A DNA stretch of 64,000 bases from Hyphomonas oceanitis SCH89 (lineage in GTDB: Bacteria; Pseudomonadota; Alphaproteobacteria; Caulobacterales; Hyphomonadaceae). The stretch covers positions 248,001 through 312,000 of the forward strand of contig NZ_ARYL01000001.1 of NCBI RefSeq assembly GCF_000685295.1, in the 5' to 3' direction. The notes beneath the pieces are model-generated. The model was given only the letters and a program-made list of their open reading frames with translations, did not search any database and was not told the DNA's origin. This document shows, one piece after another, positions 54,444 to 62,750 of the stretch; position 1 is the first letter of the stretch, and each line of letters opens with the position of its first letter. A program made the translations under genes and the position numbers.

Positions 54444-56396
54444 TCAGAAATCCGGCAGCATGTCTTTGTCGCCGCGATCCATGGCGACGGCGCGGCGAAC
54501 CGCGTCCAGGTGATCGGCATCACCGGCATCCTGTGTATCTTCCAGATCCGGCTGTTCATCGCTGGCGACGTCCTTGCTGCGCAGTTCGGGAGCCAAGGCA
54601 AGTTCCGGAACAGTTTCCAAACCGCCATCCGAGCGCTCACCGCCACTTCGCCGACTACCGTCGCCCTTCGCATCAGCCAGAGAGGTATCGCTCCATTCAT
54701 CATACGAAGAGCGTAGACTAAGTTGTCTGGGCGCGGGGGGAATGACACGATCAACAAAACTCCGATCGGCGTAGTATCGAAGCTTTTGCGCCCTGACGGG
54801 TGGTGCACCGGACACCATGACCAGTTCGTCAGCCGCCGGCAGCTGCATAATTTCGCCGGGCGTGAGAAGCGGTCGGCTCGTCTCCTGCCGCGAGACCATC
54901 ATGTGAGCCAGCCATGGCGCCAGCCTGTGCCCCGCATAGTTTTTTTGCGCGCGCAGCTCTGTCGCCGTTCCGAGCGCCTCTGAAACCCGTTTGGCGGTCC
55001 GCTCATCATTCGTCGCAAAAGCGATGCGTACGTGACAGTTGTCCAAGATCGAATTGTTGGGACCGTAGGCCTTTTCTATCTGGTTCAGGGATTGCGCAAT
55101 CAGGTAGGCCCGGATGCCGAACCCCGCGATGAACGCCAAAGTCTGCTCAAAGAAGTCGAGTCGCCCGAGCGCCGGAAACTCATCCAGCATCAGGAGCAAT
55201 TTGCGTCGTGCCGGGTCCGGCTTTTCTTCTGTCAACCTTCGTCCGATCTGGTTGAGTAGCAAGCGCATAAGAGGCTTGGTGCGCGACAGATCTGATGGCG
55301 GACACACTAGGTAGAGCGAAACAGGCCGGTCCGCACCGACAAGATCAGCAATGCGCCAATCACTTGCACCCGTGACAGTCGCGACGACCGGATCCTGATA
55401 GAGATCCAGAAAACTGAGCGCTGTCGACAAGACACCCGAGCGCTCGTTCTCCGATTTGTTCAGCAGTGACCTGGCCGTCTGTGCGACAACTGGATGCACA
55501 GAACGTCCCTTGTGCCGCGTGCTCATCATTGCGGTGAGAGTCGCCTCAAAGCTCCGCTTTGGATCAGACAAGAAGCGGGCACACCCCGACAGCGTCTTGT
55601 CCGTCTCAGCGTAGAGGACATGAAGGATAGTTCCGACAAGGAGTGCATGTCCGGTCTTTTCCCAGTGGTTGCGCCGTTCGAGACTGCCTTCGGGATCAAC
55701 CAGAATATCGGCAATGTTCTGCACATCGCGCACTTCCCGTTCGCCCCGCCGCACATCGAGCAGGGGATTGTAACGCGGTGACGAGGGATCGGTCGGATCG
55801 AACCTGATGCAGGTGCTGAATAGCGCTCGCCAGCCCGAGGTCAGGTCCCAATTCTCTCCCTTGATATCGTGAATGACCGCGCTGCCGGTCCAGGACAGGA
55901 GCGTCGGGATCACCAGCCCCACCCCCTTCCCCGACCGCGTGGGCGCAAAGGCCATGACATGCTCAGGCCCTGCATGCCTCAAATACCGCCCCTTCCACCG
56001 GCCGAGAAAAACTCCAGCGTCCGAGAAGAGACCGGCTGATTTCATCTCCTGAACCAACGCCCAGCGCGCCGACCCGTAGGTAGTGACATTCCGCTCATGT
56101 CGGCTGCGCATCACCGATCCGATGACTGCCGCCAGGATACCCAGACCGCCTCCACTTAGCGCAATCAGTCCTGCCCGGTTAAACACATCCGGCGCATAGG
56201 CCTCATAGGCATACCACCACTGATAAATCCGCCAGGGTTTGTAGACAGGTAGATCTACCACTACGAACCAGGGCCGCCCCAGAGCGGCCTGAAAATCCAG
56301 CGCCTCCGCTGCCCATTGCGTAGCTGCCCAAGTCGCACCAACAACTATCGCAAGAACGCCAACGATCTGACCCAGAAGGATTTTCGTGGGTGACAA
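54444..56396 (-). CDS. traG: VirD4/TraG-type type IV coupling protein
   Basis: 650 residues from TTG 56396: CTAGGAG lies 7 bp upstream and the product begins (M)SPTKILLGQ as homologues do; a GTG at 56441 adds 15 unlikely residues. Two N-terminal membrane helices, then Walker A APTRSGKGVG (about residues 151-160) and Walker B LLLMLDEFPALG. It couples relaxosome DNA to a type IV secretion channel. The C-terminus is acidic and Ser/Gly-rich. Confidence 0.94.
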   Translation of the reverse strand: MSPTKILLGQIVGVLAIVVGATWAATQWAAEALDFQAALGRPWFVVVDLPVYKPWRIYQWWYAYEAYAPDVFNRAGLIALSGGGLGILAAVIGSVMRSRHERNVTTYGSARWALVQEMKSAGLFSDAGVFLGRWKGRYLRHAGPEHVMAFAPTRSGKGVGLVIPTLLSWTGSAVIHDIKGENWDLTSGWRALFSTCIRFDPTDPSSPRYNPLLDVRRGEREVRDVQNIADILVDPEGSLERRNHWEKTGHALLVGTILHVLYAETDKTLSGCARFLSDPKRSFEATLTAMMSTRHKGRSVHPVVAQTARSLLNKSENERSGVLSTALSFLDLYQDPVVATVTGASDWRIADLVGADRPVSLYLVCPPSDLSRTKPLMRLLLNQIGRRLTEEKPDPARRKLLLMLDEFPALGRLDFFEQTLAFIAGFGIRAYLIAQSLNQIEKAYGPNNSILDNCHVRIAFATNDERTAKRVSEALGTATELRAQKNYAGHRLAPWLAHMMVSRQETSRPLLTPGEIMQLPAADELVMVSGAPPVRAQKLRYYADRSFVDRVIPPAPRQLSLRSSYDEWSDTSLADAKGDGSRRSGGERSDGGLETVPELALAPELRSKDVASDEQPDLEDTQDAGDADHLDAVRRAVAMDRGDKDMLPDF

Positions 56397-56729
56397 TGGA
56401 AGGCTCCTAGCAAGTGGGCTGGAGCATGACGTGCACGGCACAACCTGAATAGTGGCGCTCGAAGCCTATTCCGGCAAACCAATGCATTAGGACAACGCCG
56501 GAACGCTCTACTCCTTAATTGTCCAAACTTGAGTTTCAGAGCTAAGAAAGGTCACACCCTCGTGATAACCGGGGGACCAGCGGATCGCAGATCAGTGGGC
56601 TCAGCTTGAACCACATACAAGTCTCTTATGTCGTGCTGGCGGCACAAAAGGAGTCCATTTCAGAATCAAACCCGGAACGTTAAATCCCAATAAATCCAAG
56701 CACAAAATTCCCATTGATTCTCGGTACAA
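56397..56729. other. Non-coding gap between traG and the glycosylase gene
   Basis: 333 bp of AT-richer DNA with no convincing frame. It should hold the traG promoter (leftward) and the promoter of the plus-strand glycosylase gene. Apart from a GCGGCACAAAAGGAGTCC segment near 56641, which has a ribosome-site-like AAAGGAG but no following start, I see nothing distinct. Confidence 0.4.
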
Positions 56730-57518
56730 ATGATGATTCGCACGGCTATGGATCATTCAAATTATTTGCAATCTGCTTGGGCACACACCGGTGCAGAATT
56801 AGTGGCTATTAATCTGCCGGGACCCGAAGTCGAGCTCCTTCCTGGTGTGGTCTGGGGCCGAGCAGAGGACTTGCTCACCGCAGCGTTCTGGAAATACCAA
56901 GTCCAGATGCAACGAGAAGCAGAACGATATACACAATTCAAGTTGGGGCGGTCGCTGCTCGAAGAAGTAGCAGTATGTTTGCTCGGAGGGTATGGAATGC
57001 CCGCTGAGTTGGGGCTGGCTGCGTTTGAGAGGCTAAAAAGTGGTTGCTTGTTGGATGGGCGAGCATCGCCTGAAGCAATTGAAGATGCGCTCTCCGAACC
57101 GTTTCTAGTAACAGGTAAGGCTCGCAAATATCGCTTCATCAGGCAAAAGTCGCGGTACCTATCCGCAGCCTTGTCGAGTCTAGCGTCTCGCGATGTTCCA
57201 AAGGAGGCAGTGGCGCTACGCGATCATTTAACTTCCATGAACGGCATTGGCCCTAAAACAGCCTCCTGGATAGTAAGAAATCATCTTGGATCGGATGATA
57301 TTGCGATTCTTGACGTTCATATCATCCGTGCAGGAAAGCATATGGGTATCTACGATGGTAGCGCTGACCCTAATCGTCACTACTACCTCATGGAAAGCAA
57401 GTTTTTGGAGTTTTGCACTGCGATTGAAGAGCCCGCGAGCCTCGTAGATGCCATCATGTGGGACTACATGCGCCGGCTCGGTCGCGTTGCCCGAATAAGC
57501 GAAGAAGTGGTGCACTGA
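56730..57518 (+). CDS. 8-oxoguanine DNA glycosylase/AP lyase-like (HhH-GPD) protein
   Basis: 262 residues. Helix-hairpin-helix MNGIGPKTASWIVRNHLG holds Lys176 at the Schiff-base lysine position of OGG1, and AILDVH carries Asp195, the catalytic aspartate. These are the marks of Ogg-type base-excision enzymes. ATG 56748 is an alternative start; no clear ribosome site precedes either. Codons are AT-richer than the core. It ends 7 bp from the oppositely oriented SagB-like gene, so it is convergent with the cargo operon. Confidence 0.88.
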   Translation: MMIRTAMDHSNYLQSAWAHTGAELVAINLPGPEVELLPGVVWGRAEDLLTAAFWKYQVQMQREAERYTQFKLGRSLLEEVAVCLLGGYGMPAELGLAAFERLKSGCLLDGRASPEAIEDALSEPFLVTGKARKYRFIRQKSRYLSAALSSLASRDVPKEAVALRDHLTSMNGIGPKTASWIVRNHLGSDDIAILDVHIIRAGKHMGIYDGSADPNRHYYLMESKFLEFCTAIEEPASLVDAIMWDYMRRLGRVARISEEVVH

Positions 57519-57525
57519 ACACGGG

Positions 57526-58197
57526 TCAACGTCCGAAAACCGCTAAACCGAGTGCCGCAAAATCCTCGTGTGGTGGCCCCAAGGACTGCAGCGCCCCCGT
57601 GCCAAGCTGCCCGAGTGGGCAAAAGCCGTAACCGTACGCGTGAGCTGCGAGTGAGCAAGACTGCAACGCCGCTCCGGCATCTCGCCAGAGGAGCGATTCC
57701 GCTTCACGATAGTGAGACGACACAACCCGGCGATCACCAGCAAGTAAAATTACGTGTCCTTTGGCGTTCGCTTGAATGGCCAGAGCTTCTGTGACGGCCT
57801 CTTCTAAACCTGCCGGGTTCAGTACCTTTAGCGTAACAAATTTGTTCGGGCGATCACAATACAAGATCGGAGCGTCGACGTCTGGTCCAGACAGAATAAT
57901 TACATCGATTGGATGCAATGCGCCAGCTGAGATAAATGCCTTTCGGGCTAGTCCAGAGAGTGCATTTTTTCCCATCAGTTGCGGCGCGAAGAGGTGTTGA
58001 ATGAACCCACGTGTTTCTCGTAGCGACACTGGGTCGAATACTCGCCGCGTCCGACGGGCCGTAAAAACGTCGTCGAAATACCTGTCCGTTGAAAACGGCA
58101 CGCGCACGCTGAGAAGTTCAGAAGAGGCTTCCCATCCTGATTTCTCAACGATCCGAGTTACGTTGCCTCGAGGCGTTGGTTCAGTAGGCGGACCCAT
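57526..58197 (-). CDS. SagB/nitroreductase-like FMN oxidoreductase
   Basis: 223 residues. SagB-type motifs: RRTRRVF, SAGALHPIDVIIL, and WRDAGAALQSCSLAAHAYGYGFCPLG at the FMN site. Related enzymes oxidise thiazoline/oxazoline rings or reduce nitro groups; nothing here fixes a substrate. The product starts MGPPTE, with Gly exposed after Met removal. ATG overlaps the QueC-like stop by 17 bp with GGAGG 8 bp upstream. Last gene of the four-gene operon. Confidence 0.83.
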   Translation of the reverse strand: MGPPTEPTPRGNVTRIVEKSGWEASSELLSVRVPFSTDRYFDDVFTARRTRRVFDPVSLRETRGFIQHLFAPQLMGKNALSGLARKAFISAGALHPIDVIILSGPDVDAPILYCDRPNKFVTLKVLNPAGLEEAVTEALAIQANAKGHVILLAGDRRVVSSHYREAESLLWRDAGAALQSCSLAAHAYGYGFCPLGQLGTGALQSLGPPHEDFAALGLAVFGR

Positions 58198-58777
58198 TCA
58201 CCGCCTCCATCGTATCATAATGTTTTCGACAACCACGACAGAAACCACAGGCAAACTCAGCGACATGGCATGAATGCGACCAAGCCAAAATATCCATAGG
58301 CACTTTAGATGTCCGCACCAGCTCAACAGCATCAAAACCGATAGCAGGTGCTTCAACAGCCAATTCTCCTTCTTGAAGTGCAAATAGTTCGTTCATGGCA
58401 TCGACAAAGACCCGAGTCCCGTCGGCATGAAAGCCATCTGACTTTAGCGCACCGATCATCATTCGATTCACACCCTCCGCGTGACATCGCATTGCTGCGA
58501 CGGTGAGAAGGAATTGATTTCGGTAGGGCCACCATTCGCTTGCAGGTGCGCCCGATACCGGTGGTTGGTCAGATAGGTCGCCGCTTCCAAGTGCGGCGAT
58601 GTCCACTGTCAATATCTGATGTTCGATGCCCAGGCTCGAACAAACAGCCGATGCGGCTCTGATTTCACCAGGAGCGGGCCTCTGGCCGTAGTCTATAGTA
58701 ATGGCAATATTTGGCATCTTCCAATACGCGATTGAAACAGAGTCCATTCCTCCGGATAGGAGCAGAGCCGTCTTCAT
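58181..58777 (-). CDS. QueC-like 7-deazaguanine synthase homologue
   Basis: 198 residues from ATG 58777, which overlaps the upstream stop as ATGA. PP-loop LLSGGMDS (residues 6-13), YRNQFLLTVAAMR (substrate/dimer region of QueC) and four Zn-binding cysteines C170, C177, C180, C183 (HSCHVAEFACGFCRGC). Canonical QueC makes preQ0 from 7-carboxy-7-deazaguanine with ATP. No QueD, QueE or TGT is present, and the enzyme is shorter than typical QueC (about 230), so a distinct ligation reaction is likely. Third gene of the operon. Confidence 0.87.
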   Translation of the reverse strand: MKTALLLSGGMDSVSIAYWKMPNIAITIDYGQRPAPGEIRAASAVCSSLGIEHQILTVDIAALGSGDLSDQPPVSGAPASEWWPYRNQFLLTVAAMRCHAEGVNRMMIGALKSDGFHADGTRVFVDAMNELFALQEGELAVEAPAIGFDAVELVRTSKVPMDILAWSHSCHVAEFACGFCRGCRKHYDTMEAVNGSAY

Positions 58778-59970
58778 ACCCGCCACGCCAATAAATGCAG
58801 AGCACTGATGAAATCCTGATGAATGGTGCAGCCAGCGCCAACCGGCAACTTCATGTCGACATCTCTAACATTCTGCGCAACGCAGAATACAGGCGTCTTT
58901 TCTCGAACCGCATAGCCAATTTCAAATAGGGTTCCGGGGCTTGAACCATTCAAAATCGCGAAGACAGCGTCGCACGTCTCTAATCCTTCTAAGTCCAGCC
59001 GAACCACTTTTTCAGCAGGTCCTCGACCGACATCGTGAACAGGACTGAAAACTTCCATGCCCATCTGCCTCATGATTGAACGGGCTTCGTTTATGAGAAT
59101 TCGCTGTCCGAGTTCTCGAAAGGGACCAGCTAGGTATATGCGCCCCTTGTTCAAAATTACCGGGTCACGAACATGAGCGTCAGCATCTTCAGGCGAAATC
59201 ATTGGGAGCGCGCGGGTTTCGACATAACTTGCCACTGCATTTGAGGCATAGCGGGCGGCATCAACAGGTTCTGAACGCTCTATCGCCCAAGCATAAGCAA
59301 ATGCAGCAACGAAGACATCCCCCGAGCCGATCGTAAAGACAGAGTGCGCTTTGTAGGCCGGGACTTCGCCGAGCACGCCTTTTCGGCCAATGACAATCGC
59401 CCCCGATAATCCGTTTTTCACAACGACGAGCTCGGCATTCTCGCTTTCTAACACCGCTTTCGCTGCTACCTCGCCTCGAAGGCCAGACAATTTTTCAATC
59501 TCATGGGCGTTGGCAACAATCACAAGCCGCTCAGCTTCACCTCCCGTGTGTCGAAACCCTACTGGACTAGTAGGTGATTGAGGGTCGTATACGCACATGC
59601 CTGCGCGGACCTTGGGAACACATTCCATCATGCCAAACGAAACCGCTATGTCAGCTTCGACCTCAAATGGTGAACGGCGAGCGATTGCATCTGGTGAAGG
59701 ACTGATAGCGGGATCAGCCAAGCAGTGTATGTAATCAAATCCAATAAGCTGATCGCCTGGATGCGAAAAAGTTTGAATCCCAAACGCATCAAGATTGGCT
59801 AGTATCCGATCCGCACGGTCATCACTCGGAAGGACTGTGTGTAGTCTGACAGTGTCTACATGATCCGACAATGCCGCCGCCGCACGACCTGCCGACCCGA
59901 ATATCTGATTCCATTCCGGAAAAGCGCAACGTTCTCCATAGACACCGCCAACGACATCAATTTGTGTCAT
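58774..59970 (-). CDS. PfkB-type kinase fused to nucleoside 2-deoxyribosyltransferase
   Basis: 398 residues. Residues 1-265 are a ribokinase/PfkB domain ending in the anion-hole motif TIGSGDVFVAAFAYAW (catalytic Asp218). Residues 276-398 are a nucleoside 2-deoxyribosyltransferase-like domain (RIYLAGPF 277-284; CDAVFAILNGSSPGTLFEIGYA with Glu350 as predicted nucleophile). It could phosphorylate a nucleoside or sugar and cleave or transfer its base. ATG overlaps the small-protein stop and TGA overlaps the QueC-like start (both ATGA). Second gene of the operon. Confidence 0.85.
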   Translation of the reverse strand: MTQIDVVGGVYGERCAFPEWNQIFGSAGRAAAALSDHVDTVRLHTVLPSDDRADRILANLDAFGIQTFSHPGDQLIGFDYIHCLADPAISPSPDAIARRSPFEVEADIAVSFGMMECVPKVRAGMCVYDPQSPTSPVGFRHTGGEAERLVIVANAHEIEKLSGLRGEVAAKAVLESENAELVVVKNGLSGAIVIGRKGVLGEVPAYKAHSVFTIGSGDVFVAAFAYAWAIERSEPVDAARYASNAVASYVETRALPMISPEDADAHVRDPVILNKGRIYLAGPFRELGQRILINEARSIMRQMGMEVFSPVHDVGRGPAEKVVRLDLEGLETCDAVFAILNGSSPGTLFEIGYAVREKTPVFCVAQNVRDVDMKLPVGAGCTIHQDFISALHLLAWRV

Positions 59971-60317
59971 GCCGGACGGATCTCAATATCCACACGACCG
60001 CCCACAACTGATTTGACCTCGGCCTCGTAGGAGTAACCGCTCTCGAGGCACGCGATAATGTCAATTAGTTTTGGGGAAGTGATTGCCCCCGCTACAAGAC
60101 CGGCCGCGGTCTTTGCCACAACACGCTTACGCGGAGTTGTTTCAAGCTCGATATGCAGGATATCCATTGCAGAAAGAGCCGAAACGACCGCCGCGACTGG
60201 CGAGTTCAGTGCCGTTAACTCGACGATAGCGCACTTGTCGTTCTCTCCGCCTCCACCCCCCCCGGTCGGCGCACGCCAATCATCGCTGCTACTTCCACTG
60301 CCTCCGCCTCCAGACAT
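59967..60317 (-). CDS. Gly-rich small protein of the cargo operon
   Basis: 116 residues. Residues 1-24 are Gly/Ser-rich (MSGGGGSGSSSDDWRAPTGG then GGGG), disordered; the rest is a compact alpha/beta domain with Cys29 and Cys90. The pattern from residue 35 to the end (RVVAKTAAGLVAGAI ... VKSVVGGRVDIEIRP) faintly resembles a HIRAN-like small beta-barrel. An excellent ribosome site, TAGGAGGT, precedes ATG 60317. First gene of the operon. I do not recognise its function. Confidence 0.75.
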   Translation of the reverse strand: MSGGGGSGSSSDDWRAPTGGGGGGENDKCAIVELTALNSPVAAVVSALSAMDILHIELETTPRKRVVAKTAAGLVAGAITSPKLIDIIACLESGYSYEAEVKSVVGGRVDIEIRPA

Positions 60318-60460
60318 GTTTACCTCCTAAACTGTAAAGTTATCGGTACTTCTACCTCAAGGTGTCCCGATTCGGAAGATTTTTTGGTATCCGGTCAGGT
60401 GCTTAGGTGATGAGGCGCGATCTAAACCGCTGGAAACATAGACACCACGAATTGTAGTCT

Positions 60461-60475
60461 GACAGTTCAACTGTC
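60461..60475. promoter_or_regulatory. Perfect palindromic operator of the cargo operon
   Basis: GACAGTTCAACTGTC reads the same on both strands apart from the central base (7+1+7). It lies 11-25 bp downstream of the -10 box, where a repressor would block initiation. Confidence 0.65.
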
Positions 60476-60486
60476 TTCTGCTCGAA

Positions 60487-60515
60487 ATTATCTGCAAACT
60501 TCGTCCCTCAAACAA
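60487..60515 (-). promoter_or_regulatory. Sigma70-type promoter of the cargo operon
   Basis: On the minus strand TTGTTT (-35, 60515-60510), exactly 17 bp, then GATAAT (-10, 60492-60487; five of six bases match TATAAT). It drives the Gly-rich small protein gene and the three coupled genes, leaving a leader of about 160 nt. Confidence 0.6.
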
Positions 60516-60596
60516 TTGGGTATTGCTTCGTGCTAAAAAAGTAATGTCTATTTACACTGTCGCTACCGGCCATGATGGTTGTCGCTCAACAATCAG

Positions 60597-62540
60597 CTAG
60601 CGTGTAAGGCCTTTTGTTCGGGAGAGAGCTGTCGAATACTCCAACCCTCGCGCCGTTTGATACACCGCGATTTCCCGTCCGAGCTGCTGGACCAATTGTC
60701 GTCGCCAAGGCACAAGCACAAACTCCTTCCCATTCCCGACCACCGCCATCCTCCCTTGCGCCAAGTCGACGGTCGTCTGCATCGTCCCGCGAAAGCTGCC
60801 CCCAGGCTGAAGCTCAGCCGCGCCCTGCCCCGTTCGCCGCGCCACATCTTTCGACGCCGTGAGTAATTCCTCCATTTTCAACTTAACCAATACTTCTTCC
60901 GAGACCCGTGCCTCACTCTGCGCCAGCACCCCCTGCCCGCGCAAAAAGTTCAGCCGCGCCCGTCTCTTGGCCGCCAATTCAACCTGTCCCATTCTCCCGT
61001 CTGAAGCATCGTCGAGCGCATCGAGCCAGGTCGCCCCCGGATTCTCCAACTGTTCACGGACACTGATCCAGGATCGAACTACGATCTGAGCACCGCCTGC
61101 GCGTGTTCGTTCGTAACCACCTGCACGTTCTAAGAAATCTGCTCCAACTGACCACGACCCATCCGAACTCCGGATCACCACTCTTGCCCGCCTCAGCGCC
61201 TCCAGCCGCCGCTTGTGCGCGAGTCGATAGGCGGCGCTCGATCCCGGCTCCGCCGCAGCATGCAGCGCGTCAGAATAGATTCCGCCTGACCGCTCCGCGA
61301 TCCTCGCTATTGTTCGATCTGACGCACGCGGCTCGCTAATCGCGGTCGACACTTCGACAATCGCCCCTTTCGGCGGCATGCTTCCGGCACCAAGCCCGGC
61401 TGCATCAACATGCCAGGTCCCGCCATCGAACTCCCGCACGAGCAAATATCGCGTATCGCGCAATTCATCGGCTGGGCCTGATGCAATCACTTCTCCAAGA
61501 ACGGGGCCCGTGCCCGGCGCCCTCGTCTCGAACATCTTCAGGTCATCGATCCGCGCCTGCGTGTGGGACGCTGACAAGGTCCGGATAATATCCCCCCTGC
61601 GGCCCATCTGCCGAAGCGTATCGGCCCACCCCTGCTCCATCTGGTATTGACCGGCACTCATCCGCGATGCGAGCCGGAGACCTTCAAGATGCTTCAGCCG
61701 GGCAAGTTTGAGCGACCGCTGGAACCGGTCCGCACTCGTAGAGGGTGGCGGGATCGCGACAATCCCCTCACGCGCCTCGCTCAGCAGTTGACGATCAATC
61801 CCTGTAAATCTGTCCTGGCTGATCTCGCTCTGACGGGCTCGCATGATTTCAAGATCTCGGCGTGGGCCGAGCGTTTGGGTAACGATATCCTCCGCCTGCC
61901 GCCGCAGGCCTTGTGTCAGGTATTCGCGGGCGATGATCAGATCGCGTCCGAGCTGGTCCTTGCCCCGAATGACGATATGCGTGTGAGGATGGCCGGTATT
62001 GTGATGATCGACAGCCAACCAGTCGAGGCGCGTTCCGAGATCACTTTCCATCCGGTCCATTAGCTGACGCATGTTTGATTTGAGATCACCCATCTGGTCG
62101 CCGTCTTCCGGCGATACGATGATCCGAAATTGGTGGCGGTCGCTTTCGCTACGTTCAAGGAATTCCCGCGCCCCAATTCCCTCTTCCCGTGAGGAGTACA
62201 ATTCACCGCCACGCCCGTCCCGATCTACGCCGTCACGCTGGAGATATTTGAGATGGGCGTTGAAGACCGCGCGCCCGGCGCCGGATTTCGACCGGGCGAT
62301 ATGCACTTTGACCATGACACGCCGCATGCGGTGCCCGGGCAGCCGCAGGCCTCGGACAGACGCCATGCGTCCGGCCACCGCGCCGCGCCCATATCGGCTT
62401 CCGGTAAAGCCTGGCTTTCCCTTCGGTTTCGCAAGGCGGGCAGCAACCTTCGCGACACGCTGCCGGAACCGCTTGCCACCTGCGGCGCCCACATCCCGGA
62501 TACGTCCCAGGCGCGGCGTGAAATCGTCCTCGGCGCTCAT
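60597..62540 (-). CDS. DUF3363/VirD2-type relaxase (mobilization nuclease)
   Basis: 647 residues. The N-terminal relaxase has the three-His metal motif HHNTGHPHTHIVI (about residues 178-190) and an Arg/Lys-rich leader. The DUF3363 region follows. It nicks oriT and pilots the strand into the conjugation channel, partner of the TraG coupling protein. Normally the relaxase gene is followed directly by traG; here a 4-kb cargo intervenes. TraF-like peptidase lies upstream. Confidence 0.93.
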   Translation of the reverse strand: MSAEDDFTPRLGRIRDVGAAGGKRFRQRVAKVAARLAKPKGKPGFTGSRYGRGAVAGRMASVRGLRLPGHRMRRVMVKVHIARSKSGAGRAVFNAHLKYLQRDGVDRDGRGGELYSSREEGIGAREFLERSESDRHQFRIIVSPEDGDQMGDLKSNMRQLMDRMESDLGTRLDWLAVDHHNTGHPHTHIVIRGKDQLGRDLIIAREYLTQGLRRQAEDIVTQTLGPRRDLEIMRARQSEISQDRFTGIDRQLLSEAREGIVAIPPPSTSADRFQRSLKLARLKHLEGLRLASRMSAGQYQMEQGWADTLRQMGRRGDIIRTLSASHTQARIDDLKMFETRAPGTGPVLGEVIASGPADELRDTRYLLVREFDGGTWHVDAAGLGAGSMPPKGAIVEVSTAISEPRASDRTIARIAERSGGIYSDALHAAAEPGSSAAYRLAHKRRLEALRRARVVIRSSDGSWSVGADFLERAGGYERTRAGGAQIVVRSWISVREQLENPGATWLDALDDASDGRMGQVELAAKRRARLNFLRGQGVLAQSEARVSEEVLVKLKMEELLTASKDVARRTGQGAAELQPGGSFRGTMQTTVDLAQGRMAVVGNGKEFVLVPWRRQLVQQLGREIAVYQTARGLEYSTALSRTKGLTR

Positions 62541-62750
62541 CGCCTGTGCACCTGCTGACTCGCCGTCGATTCAGGCAACTCAGTCAATCCTGTGCCCCTC
62601 GAAAACCTGCAAGAGGCACCGAAAATCAGATGTGCAGACAAGGCACTAACCAGCGGTTGGTGCCACAGCTTTAATCTTGCCCTACCGGGTCCGCTCTCCA
62701 GATCCTTGCTCACGCTAGCATCGCCTTGACCCCGCTTGCGCCGGGTTAGC

